From Cordylochernes scorpioides (lineage: Eukaryota; Arthropoda; Arachnida; Pseudoscorpiones; Chernetidae), in the NCBI GenBank assembly GCA_030710605.1, contig CP092865.1, positions 141,133,282 through 141,197,281 of the forward strand: a stretch of DNA of 64,000 bases. The letters are read 5' to 3'. The translations under genes were made by a program, and so were the position numbers. Positions 1-10,073 of this stretch are shown piece by piece. How positions within the stretch are numbered: position 1 is the stretch's first letter; each line of letters begins with the position of its first letter. The notes beneath the pieces were generated by a model. That model saw only the letters and a list, made by a program, of their open reading frames with translations, searched no databases and was not told where the DNA came from.

Positions 1-599
1 CGTGGTGGCTGAGTGATAAGGTTTACACACAGGGGAAATAAGCCAGGACACTTAAGGGGTTGAAATAAAAAGGCAACTGGTCGGAGGAAAGAAAGGCTTG
101 AGAAGGTGGAGCGGATTTGATTAGTGGCCTATTGATTCACATGGCGGTGATTGACTTAGCTGAAAGGGATGAACGGGGGAAGTCTCTAGAGCAGGTGTTA
201 CCTCGCTGGGATCGAGTCGATAACTGACAATCCTTGGTTCTCGTTTTAACACGAGGACCTTTCTTACTTCCCATTGGTGGAAAGGTGTGACGTGGCGGTC
301 CTCTATTGGTTGACCTTTGGGAAGGTGCTTCCTAATTGGTTTATGTTACTTCTTTTGTCTTAAGACATGTCCCAACCTGACCAGGAAGTAATAGTTCGTT
401 CAACTCAACTTTTATTAGTTCCGCGATAATAAATTGGATGTAATTTTGCTAATGGTTGTGCTAACTCTTAAGCCTCTTTTTTAGGCCTTGCTTCTAGGCC
501 TTTCTGTCCTCCAGTGTTACCTTTGTTCTTTTATTGAAACAAATCATACATTTTATACATATTGGATTAGGTTGGCATCTAATTATACAAATTATGACA
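1..599 (+). repeat. LTR-like repeat, copy R0 (3' LTR, left-truncated by window edge)
   Basis: This block matches 3888-4486 and 7505-8104 almost base for base, so it is a third copy of the long terminal repeat described at 3819 and 7436. It ends in the same ATTATGACA and is followed by the same TGTA and the same satellite phase as the 7436 copy. It also shares private variants with the 7436 copy rather than with the 3819 copy. It is therefore best read as the 3' LTR of another element whose body lies left of the window, within a 7.5-kb duplication. Confidence 0.75.
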
Positions 600-1394
600 T
601 GTATACAAAACCTTTAGATCAAAGCTTCAATATCACTAAAAGTTGCATTGCCATCGTGATTAATCAATTGATAGTAGAAGCTGAAATAGTTAAATATGTA
701 TAAAACCTTTATATAAAAAGCATTAATATCACTAAAAATTGCATTGTGATCGTGAGTAATCAATTGATAGTAGAAGCTGAAATAGTTAAATGTATACAAA
801 ACCTTTAGATCAAAGCTTCAATATCACTAAAAGTTGCATTGCCATCGTGAGTAATCAATTGATAGTAGAAGCTGAAATAGTTAAATATGTATGAAACATT
901 TATATAAAAAGCTTTAATATCATTAAAAATTGCATTGTCATCGTGAGTAATCAATTGATAGTAGAAGCTGAAATAGTTGAATGTGTATAAAACCTTTAGA
1001 TCAAAGCTTTATTATCACTAAAAGTTGCATTGCCATCGTGAGTAATCAATTGATAGTGGAAGCTGAAATAGTTGAATGTATGTAAAACCTTTATATAAAA
1101 AGCTTTAATATCACTAAAAATTGCATTGTGATCGTGAGTAATCAATTGATAGTAGAAGCTGAAATAGTTAAATGTATACAAAACCTTTAGATCAAAGCTT
1201 CAATATCACTATAAGTTGCATTGCCATCGTGAGTAATCAATTGATAGTAGAAGCTGAAATAGTTAAATATGTATAAAACATTTATATAAAAAGCTTTAAT
1301 ATCATTAAAAATTGCATTGTCATCGTGAGTAATCAATTGATAGTAGAAGCTGAAATAGTTAAATGTGTATAAAACCTTTAGATCAAAGCTTTAT
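600..1394 (+). repeat. 95-bp satellite array A
   Basis: About eight head-to-tail copies of a 95-bp AT-rich unit. Each contains the motifs ATCAATTGATAGTAGAAGC and GCTGAAATAGTT, a GATCAAAGCTT or TATAAAAAGCTTT variant and TATCACTAAAA. Neighbouring units alternate between the GATCAAAGCTT and TATAAAAAGCTTT forms. The short open frames through the array exist only because 95-bp units happen to lack some stops, so they are not genes. The array corresponds to 8105-9185, which has three more units. Confidence 0.9.
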
Positions 1395-1540
1395 TACAGA
1401 GAGAATTGTATTGATTTTGATCATGTGCCCCGTACCACAAAATTCTGGAGGGAAAATTTTCCAAACTTTTAGATTGTGAAAATATTTTGTTCTCTTGCTC
1501 TTTTCTTCTATTGAACTCCTGTTCAACAGCGGGGGGACTA
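1395..1540 (+). other. Unique spacer ending in a polypurine-like tract
   Basis: A non-repetitive 146-bp stretch between the satellite array and the fold-back end, repeated at 9186-9331. It ends in GCGGGGGGACTA directly before TGTTACGACTAC. That is what the polypurine tract and 3' LTR start of an LTR retrotransposon would look like. No coding sequence is recognisable. Confidence 0.5.
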
Positions 1541-3818
1541 TGTTACGACTACTAAAGTAGTCAACTTTATTAAATGCAAATATATTCAACTTAAAAACTA
1601 AGAGAAAAAGGATGTAAATTTCCTTTAGTGTGTAAATTGGTATGAAAATTTCTTTGTTGTATAAATTGTTATGTAAATTTCTTTAATGTATAAATTGAGC
1701 GTGTTTGCAATAAAAATTAGTTCTGGATAAGATTTTGGACGATTGGTATTCGTTCTTAAAGCCTCTTCCTTAGGTGTTGCGGAGCTGGTCGGGTAGCTGG
1801 ACTAAAACACTAGGTCGTCTCTTGGGGTAAAGAGAGACACCATTCTATATTGAGAAGAAGACCTCAATACCACCTAAATACTATTTTTATTTTTAGTGAT
1901 ATTAAAGATTTTGATTTAGAGTTTTACTACATTCAACTATTTCAGCTTCTACTGTTGTTTACTCACGATGATAATGCAATTTTTAGTGATAATAAAGCTT
2001 TGATCTAAAGGTTTTATACACATTTAACTATTTCAGCTTCTACTATCAATTGATTACTAACGATGACAATTCAATTTTTAGTGATATTAAAGCTTTGATT
2101 TAAAGGTTTTATACACATTTAACTATTCCAGCTTCTACGATCAATTGATTACTCACGATGACAATGCAATTTTTAGTGATATTAAAGCTTTTTATATAAA
2201 GGTTTTATATACATTTAACTATTTCAGCTTCTATAATCAATTGATTACTCACGATGGCAATGCAACTTTTAGTGATAATAAAGCTTTGATCTAAAGATTT
2301 TATACACATTCAACTATTTCAGTTTCTACTATCAATTGATTACTCACAAATACAATGTACATAGCAGAAGCTGAAATAGTTAAATGTGTATAAAACCTTT
2401 AGATCAAAGCTTTAATATCACTAAAAATTGCATTGTCATCGTGAGTAATCAATTGATAGTAGAAGCTGAAATAGTTAAATGTATATAAAACCTTTAGATC
2501 AAAGCTTTAATATCACTAAAAGTTGCATTGCCATCGTGAGTAATCAATTGATAGTAGAAGCTGAAATAGTTGAATATATATGAAACCTTTATAAAAAGCT
2601 TTAATATCACTAAAAATTGAATTGTCATCGTGAGTAATCAATTGATAGTAGAAGCTGAAATAGTTAAATGTGTATAAAACCTTTATATAAAAAGCTTTAA
2701 TATCACTAAAAATTACATTGTATTCGTGAGTAATCAATTGATAGTAGAAGCTGAAATAGTTGAATGTATATAAAACCTTTATATAAAAAGTTTTAAAATA
2801 ACTAAAAATTGCATTGTCATCGTTAGTAATCAATTGATAGTAGAAGCTGAAATAGTTAAATGTATATAAAACCTTTAGATCAAAGCTTTAATATCACTAA
2901 AAGTTGCATTGCCATCGTGAGTAATCAATTGATAGTAGAAGCTGAAATAGTTGAATGTATATGAAACCTTTATAAAAAGCTTTAATATCACTAAAAATTG
3001 CATTGTCATCGTGAGTAATCAATTGATAGTAGAAGCTGAAATAGTTAAATGTGTATAAAACCTTTATATAAAAAGCTTTAATATCACTAAAAATTACATT
3101 GTATTCGTGAGTAATCAATTGATAGTAGAAGCTGAAATAGTTGAATGTGTATAAAACCTTTAGATCAAAGCTTTATTATCACTAAAAGTTGCATTGCCAT
3201 CGTGAGTAATCAATTGATAGTAGAAGCTGAAATAGTTGAATGTATGTAAAGCCTTCATATAAAAGCTTTAATATCACTAAAAATTCCATTGCGATCGTGA
3301 GTAATCAATTGATAGTAGAAGCTGAAATAGTTAAATGTATACAAAACCTTTAGATCAAAGCTTTAACATCACTAAAAGTTGCATTGCCATCGTGAGTAAT
3401 CAATTGATAGTAGAAGCTGAAATAGTTAAATATGTATAAAACCTTTATATAAAAAGTTTTAAAATAACTAAAAGTTGCATTGTCATCGTTAGTAATCAAT
3501 TGATAGTAGAAGCTGAAATAGTTGAATGTATATGAAACCTTTATATAAAAAGCTTTAATATCACTAAAAATTGCATTGTCATCGTGAGTAATCAATTGAT
3601 AGTAGAAGCTGAAATAGTTAAATGTTTACAAAACCTTTAGATCAAAGCTTCAATATCACTAAAAGTTGCATTGCCCATCGTGAGTAATCAATTGATAGTA
3701 GAAGCTGAAATAGTTAAATATGTATAAAACATTTATATAAAAAGCTTTAATATCATTAAAAATTGCATTGTCATCGTGAGTAATCAATTGATAGTAGAAG
3801 CTGAAATAGTTAAATGTA
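1541..3818. mobile_element. Fold-back-like satellite element, copy 1 (right end interrupted)
   Basis: The element starts TGTTACGACTACT and has a unique ~350-bp end (1541-1890). This is followed by 95-bp satellite units in minus orientation (1891 to ~2358), then an abrupt switch to plus orientation that runs to 3818. The same layout occurs at 9332-16603, where the mirror-image right end is present. Here the plus-oriented arm is cut at 3818 by the LTR element at 3819-8104. The large inverted arms made of tandem units resemble Drosophila FB elements; no protein is encoded. Confidence 0.6.
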
Positions 3819-4486
3819 TATCGTAATATTATATGCGGGGAAACCTTACTCTTGGAGATTGATGATTGTTGTTGGTGGTGGCGCAGTCGTGGTGGCTGAG
3901 TGATAAGGTTTACACACAGGGGAAATAAGCCAGGACACTTAAGGGGTTGAAATAAAAAGGCAACTGGTCGGAGGAAAGAAAGGCTTGAGAAGGTGGAGCG
4001 GATTTGATTAGTGGCCTATTGATTCACATGGCGGTGATTGACTTAGCTGAAAGGGATGAACGGGGGAAGTCTCTAGAGCAGGTGTTACCTCGCTGGGATC
4101 GAGTCGATAACTGACAATCCTTGGTTCTCGATTTAACACGAGGACCTTTCTTACTTCCCATTGGTGGAAAGGTGTGACGTGGCGGTCCTCTATTGGTTGA
4201 CCTTTGGGAAGGTGCTTCCTAATTGGTCTACGTTACTTCTTTTGTCTTAAGACATGTCCCAACCTGACCAGGAAGTAATAGTTCGTTCAACTCAACTTTA
4301 TTAGTTCCGCGATAATAAAATTGGATGTAATTTTGCTAATGGTTGTGCTAACTCTTAAGCCTCTTTTCTAGGCCTTGATTCTAGGCCTCTCTGTCCTCCA
4401 GTGTTACTTTTGTTCTTTAATTGAAACAAATCATACATTTTATACATATTGGATTAGGTTGGCATCTAATTATACAAATTATGACA
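3819..4486 (+). repeat. 5' LTR (R1)
   Basis: Direct copy of 7436-8104 with about ten scattered differences. It is followed by GATGCGCCCCC, which may serve as a primer-binding site: the related element at 37227 has TATGGCCCCCG at the same place. A TGGCGCAGTCG motif, typical of gypsy-type serine-tRNA primer sites, lies inside this repeat at 3879-3889, but the repeat clearly continues on both sides of it. Confidence 0.7.
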
Positions 4487-7435
4487 GATGCGCCCCCTAC
4501 ATGTGAAGAATTTATGAAGGGGTTTTATTCTGAATAAGTTCTGTTAAACAAAGAAATAATTTTGAGCGAAAATTAATTGGTTATAGGGAGGTTATATACA
4601 ACATTGATAAGGATATAAGGAAAAAAAATGTAGTGTTAATGCTATATAGTTGATTGTTAGTTAATAGAAATCAAAATTTTATAAATGTGCATCATATGTT
4701 GAGTACTATGGTACATAGTAAAAAAGAAAAAATGCTTTGTTGCATTGGTGAAAAGGAAAAAATGCCTAATTACTTTTTGCTCGAGTTTGGGAAAGGAAAA
4801 CGAGGAAATTTCATGAGGTAATTTTAGAAATCAAAAATAAAAATAAAAGTAAAAATAGTTGACTGAAATCAAAGTGAAGGCGTGGTTGAAAAAGAAAAAT
4901 GCCTTGTTGCGTGGGAGAAAAAAAAAAAGAAAAATGCTTTGTTGCATTGGTGAAAAAGAAAAATGCCTAATTACTTTTTGCTCGAGTTTGGGAAAGGAAA
5001 ACGAGGAAATTTCATGAGGTAATTTTAGAAATCAAAAATAAAAGTAAAAATAGTTGACTGAAATCAAAGTGAAGGCGTGGTTGAAAAAGAAAAATGCCTT
5101 GTTGCGTGGGAGAAAAAAAGAAAAATGCTTTGTTGTATTGGTGAAAAAGAAAAATGCCTAATTACTTTTTGCTCGAGTTTGGGAAAGGAAAACGAGGAAA
5201 TTTCATGAGGTAATTTTAGAAAATAGTGAAAATGGTTAATATATAAACAAAAAAAAAATAGATATTGGTTCGAACCCGTTGTGTATCTACATGCCCTGAT
5301 CTAGATGTCTTAATTGATTAATTATGCCTTGTAGGATTTCTTTTGTCTTTGTGTGTATTGTGGAAAATGTTAGAAGTTTTTTGTGTAAGAAATGTGTGAA
5401 ACGAATTCTATGTGTTGTCGAGATCCTAAGGTCTGTGATATCTACGTGTAGGTGGAATATGTAACGTTTTTTGGAAGTCTGTAAAGTAATTATGATTAAT
5501 TAAAATAGGGCTGTAATAGAGGTGTGAGTTCATTAAGATGTGTTGGTACGTCTTGTGTGAGTGAAGTTGTATTTGTAAAAGTCGATATGTAGCTGGAATG
5601 GGGAATGCAAGATTGGTGACATGGAGAAATCTGTGGATGGGGAAACGCGGTGACCTATTTTTATGTGCCGGCCAAGAGAGGGAGATGGTAATTAGAAACC
5701 GGACATGGGGGGAACTAAACTCCCTCTGTTTGCACACGGCTGAATTTATCGCCCCGCGGGGCTACTTGCTTCCTAATTGTCTTTGTGCTAATAGAATCTT
5801 TTACTTTCGGCACTGGTTTGTTAATTTTCTAGTTTCTTCTATCTGGGAAGAATGATGTAAATCGTTTTGTTGAAGAAATGGTAGTCATTGTTTTAAGTGG
5901 AAATGTGTAATCGTTTTTATCCGCAGTAGGTGGTGTAATTTTCGGTATTATTTGTATTTTGAAAATCCGGATATTGTATCTATTTATTAAATCGAATGGT
6001 TGTTGTAACTTTAGTAGAAATGCTATTCAGTGATATCAGAGTGGAATTGAGTGAAAATGCGACTTCAACGTGGACACGCTTTGAGGTGATAAGTGTCACA
6101 GGCGTGGTGAAGGCGTCTGTGGCCTGAAAAGTGAAAAAGTTTTGTGGTGTGACCTGCGACACGAATCGAAAAAAAAAATTGTGAATGAAAAGGTGTCACG
6201 CGGAGTCTTTGTTTGTACAAAATCTAACCTGTTCTCACTATGAACAACAAATTTATTAAAGTCATGGGTGCTGGTTGTACGAATATATATCGAAAATTCT
6301 TATATTGTTAGTGCATATGGCAGTGTTTTGGGTAGACGAGGTTGTTGTTAATAACGGTTGTGCATGCTTGCTGATTGTTGTCGTCTTTTGGCGCGAGTGT
6401 CGCGCGTGTTGCGCGGGTTGTGCGTGTTTGTTGCGCTGGTGGTGTGGGTTTCCGTTGTGTGATGACGTATGGATGCGTGTGTTGTTAGCGTGAAAAACCG
6501 TCCTGTTGGATGGATGTTGTCTGTGTTTTGCTGTGAGGTACATTTGCGTTATTGTGGCGTGACGACGTATGGTTACATATGAACTTTGTGTGGTAAGTGT
6601 GTGAGCTGTGTTGTTGTACGGACACGTTTTCTGGGCATTGTGATCGTTGAAGCCGTTGTGGCTTTGTGAGTTGAGGGCATATAGTAAGGCAATTGGTTTT
6701 AAGAAAGAAGTTGTGTGGTGCGGGGTTAGATAGGTGCATGTAAAGAGTTGTGGTTGGGTCAATGAATGCAGGCAAGGGTTGCCATGTATGAAAGCTTTGG
6801 TTGCAGTACGAGTCCTTTCGGACAGGTTTGGCCTAGCCCGTGCGTGCATTCATTGGATACAAGATTGGATACATGGTTAAAGGGGTAGGTCCTGGGTCAG
6901 TTATAAGTCCAAAGTCAATTTCTTGACGTCATAGGGTGGGGTGCCTACCTCAGTCCGAGAGGTCTCCTCTGGGGCGTCTTGGGCTTGGGAGGGCTGTTTG
7001 GGACTCGGGAATGCTTGCACTGTCCGCGGAATTGAGGGGGAAATCTGGCACTGGGATATCGGTTTGGGACTGTTTGCACTGTCCTGGGTCGCGTGGATTG
7101 CTTTCGGGTGCGGTGTATGGGTACGGCATGGCGGTGGATGACTCCTCGGTGGTCGGTGTCAGGTCGCGCGGACACTCGCCTGGGATAAGTCCGTTCGTCT
7201 CGCTTGGGGCGGTGGCGCTACCGTCATCTTCCCCAGGGGTGGGGCTCCGGAACGCCGTCTCGCTTGGCGTGGCGTTAATTCCATGAAGTGCGGCGGCCAA
7301 AATAAAAATTACCGCCGTCAGGGTGCGTTTTGTCGCTCCGCTCGTCGCCAGTTTCTTCTCCCTCGGTTTATCATTGCCGTTTGTTTTGCTTGCGTCTTGG
7401 CTACTCTCCATCTTTATCCTGTCGACTTTCAAATC
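4487..7435 (+). other. Interior of the non-autonomous LTR element, no recognisable gene
   Basis: No translated frame on either strand matches a known retroelement protein. From about 5300 to 7100 the plus strand is strongly enriched in G and T. This keeps minus-strand frames open: 7432-6950 (160 aa, with a hydrophobic stretch that could act as signal peptide or membrane anchor) and 6849-6262 (195 aa, rich in His, Asn and Thr). Neither resembles a family I know, and biased composition alone could explain them. The last bases before the 3' LTR, TATCCTGTCGACTTTC, recur just before 39934. Confidence 0.55.
4723..5225 (+). repeat. ~195-bp tandem repeat, about 2.5 copies
   Basis: Units share TTTTTGCTCGAGTTTGGG (at about 4773, 4975 and 5167) and CGAGGAAATTTCATGAGG, with A-rich linkers containing AAAAATGCCTTGTTGC. 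Spacings are roughly 202 and 192 bp. The repeat lies in the 5' part of the LTR element's interior and looks like unequal-exchange expansion of a leader region. Confidence 0.8.
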
Positions 7436-8104
7436 TATCGTAATATTATATGCGGGGAAACCTTACTCTTGGAGATTGATGATTGTTGTTGGTGGTGGCG
7501 CAGTCGTGGTGGCTGAGTGATAAGGTTTACACACAGGGGAAATAAGCCAGGACACTTAAGGGGTTGAAATAAAAAGGCAACTGGTCGGAGGAAATAAAGG
7601 CTTGAGAAGGTGGAGCGGATTTGATTAGTGGCCTATTGATTCACATGGGGGTGATTGACTTAGCTGAAAGGGATGAACGGGGGAAGTCTCTAGAGCAGGT
7701 GTTACCTCGCTGGGATCGAGTCGATAACTGACAATCCTTGGTTCTCGATTTAACACGAGGACCTTTCTTACTTCCCATTGGTGGAAAGGTGTGACGTGGC
7801 GGTCCTCTATTGGTTGACCTTTGGGAAGGTGCTTCCTAATTGGTTTATGTTACTTCTTTTGTCTTAAGACATGTCCCAACCTGACCAGGAAGTAATAGTT
7901 CGTTCAACTCAACTTTTATTAGTTCCGCGATAATAAAATTGGATGTAATTTTGCTAATGGTTGTGCTAACTCTTAAGCCTCTTTTTTAGGCCTTGCTTCT
8001 AGGCCTTTCTGTCCTCCAGTGTTACCTTTGTTCTTTTATTGAAACAAATCATACATTTTATACATATTGGATTAGGTTGGCATCTAATTATACAAATTAT
8101 GACA
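7436..8104 (+). repeat. 3' LTR (R2)
   Basis: Second LTR of the non-autonomous element. It differs from R1 at about ten positions but is closer to R0. This shows that the 7.5-kb macro-duplication is younger than the LTR element's insertion. Confidence 0.75.
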
Positions 8105-9185
8105 TGTATACAAAACCTTTAGATCAAAGCTTCAATATCACTAAAAGTTGCATTGCCATCGTGATTAATCAATTGATAGTAGAAGCTGAAATAGTTAAAT
8201 ATGTATAAAACCTTTATATAAAAAGCATTAATATCACTAAAAATTGCATTGTGATCGTGAGTAATCAATTGATAGTAGAAGCTGAAATAGTTAAATGTAT
8301 ACAAAACCTTTAGATCAAAGCTTCAATATCACTAAAAGTTGCATTGCCATCGTGAGTAATCAATTGATAGTAGAAGCTGAAATAGTTAAATATGTATAAA
8401 ACATTTATATAAAAAGCTTTAATATCATTAAAAATTGCATTGTCATCGTGAGTAATCAATTGATAGTAGAAGCTGAAATAGTTGAATGTGTATAAAACCT
8501 TTAGATCAAAGCTTTATTATCACTAAAAGTTGCATTGCCATCGTGAGTAATCAATTGATAGTGGAAGCTGAAATAGTTGAATGTATGTAAAACCTTTATA
8601 TAAAAAGCTTTAATAACACTAAAAATTGCATTGTGATCGTGAGTAATCAATTGATAGTAGAAGCTGAAATAGTTAAATGTATACAAAACCTTTAGATCAA
8701 AGCTTCAATATCACTATAAGTTGCATTGTCATCGTGAGTAATCAATTGATAGTAGAAGCTGAAATAGTTGAATGTGTATAAAACCTTTAGATCAAAGCTT
8801 TATTATCACTGAAAGTTGCATTGCCATCGTGAGTAATCAATTGATAGTGGAAGCTGAAATAGTTGAATGTATGTAAAACCTTTATATAAAAAGCTTTAAT
8901 ATCACTAAAAATTGCATTGTGATCGTGAGTAATCAATTGATAGTAGAAGCTGAAATAGTTAAATGTATACAAAACCTTTAGATCAAAGCTTCAATATCAC
9001 TATAAGTTGCATTGCCATCGTGAGTAATCAATTGATAGTAGAAGCTGAAATAGTTAAATATGTATAAAACATTTATATAAAAAGCTTTAATATCATTAAA
9101 AATTGCATTGTCATCGTGAGTAATCAATTGATAGTAGAAGCTGAAATAGTTAAATGTGTATAAAACCTTTAGATCAAAGCTTTAT
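8105..9185 (+). repeat. 95-bp satellite array B
   Basis: Eleven to twelve 95-bp units, collinear with array A at 600-1394 but with an extra 286 bp (three units, 8501-8786 versus 8787-9072). Apart from this copy-number change the two arrays are near-identical. Confidence 0.9.
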
Positions 9186-9331
9186 TACAGAGAGAATTGT
9201 ATTGATTTTGATCATGTGCCCCGTACCACAAAATTCTGGAGGGAAAATTTTCCAAACTTTTAGATTGTGAAAATATTTTGTTCTCTTGCTCTTTTCTTCT
9301 ATTGAACTCCTGTTCAACAGCGGGGGGACTA
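9186..9331 (+). other. Spacer with polypurine-like end, second copy
   Basis: Copy of 1395-1540, again ending GCGGGGGGACTA before the TGTTACGACTAC start of the fold-back element. No gene is recognisable. Confidence 0.5.
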
Positions 9332-9721
9332 TGTTACGACTACTAAAGTAGTCAACTTTATTAAATGCAAATATATTCAACTTAAAAACTAAGAGAAAAA
9401 GGATGTAAATTTCCTTTAGTGTGTAAATTGGTATGAAAATTTCTTTGTTGTATAAATTGTTATGTAAATTTCTTTAATGTATAAATTGAGCGTGTTTGCA
9501 ATAAAAATTAGTTCTGGATAAGATTTTGGACGATTGGTATTCGTTCTTAAAGCCTCTTCCTTAGGTGTTGCGGAGCTGGTCGGGTAGCTGGACTAAAACA
9601 CTAGGTCGTCTCTTGGGGTAAAGAGAGACACCATTCTATATTGAGAAGAAGACCTCAATACCACCTAAATACTATTTTTATTTTTAGTGATATTAAAGAT
9701 TTTGATTTAGAGTTTTACTAC

Positions 9722-9922
9722 TGATATATAGCTAGCAATAAATATGTATATATATATGTTTCTAAGAAAATGTTAATCTGCAAGACGCAGGTTATCATCA
9801 TCCCTTTTTGATTTGTTTTTTGTCACTTTTTGGCGTTTCGAAAATAAACAATAAAAGGCTGTATCAGACTTTACTAAGACAATAAAGATTTGCTAAAAAT
9901 AAATGTGTACGAAGATGTTGCA
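9722..9922 (+). repeat. 5' LTR of gypsy copy 1
   Basis: 201-bp LTR, TG...CA. It contains AATAAA-type signals (AACAATAAAAGG and GACAATAAAG) near its 3' half that could direct polyadenylation. Confidence 0.93.
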
Positions 9923-10073
9923 TTTGGCGACGAGGATATAAGAGTAAGTACCCTCGAATTTTGAAGTAAATATTTTTAGAAAATATCTTTGATTTTGCAT
10001 ATAATTGAAAGTAAATTTTAAAAGACACAAATTGCAAAGTTTTAGGATGCAAATTTAAGAAAGAGTGAAAAAA

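Larger units (their letters stand above)
3819..8104 (+). mobile_element. Non-autonomous LTR retrotransposon inserted in satellite
   Basis: Two ~668-bp direct repeats (3819-4486 and 7436-8104) flank a 2.95-kb interior. The left flank ends TGTA (3815-3818) and the right flank starts TGTA (8105-8108). Removing the element restores a normal satellite unit, so TGTA is a 4-bp target duplication. LTR ends are TATCGTAATAT and ATTATGACA, which form an imperfect inverted repeat. The interior has no gag, protease, RT or integrase. The 37227-40251 element shares the LTR 3' end ATTATGACA and the pre-LTR motif TATCCTGTCGACTTTC, so the two belong to one group. It probably needs enzymes from another element. 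Confidence 0.7.

Noticed and set aside
614..3595. Many minus-strand open frames of 60-130 aa with a repeating FNYFSFYYQL pattern
   Set aside because: They are translations of the 95-bp satellite in both arrays and change frame with each indel. No start context, domain or conservation beyond the DNA repeat.
5266..5282. Possible tRNA gene from GGTTCGAACCC
   Set aside because: A perfect T-loop-like/B-box motif, but no A-box, anticodon arm or acceptor pairing could be drawn around it.
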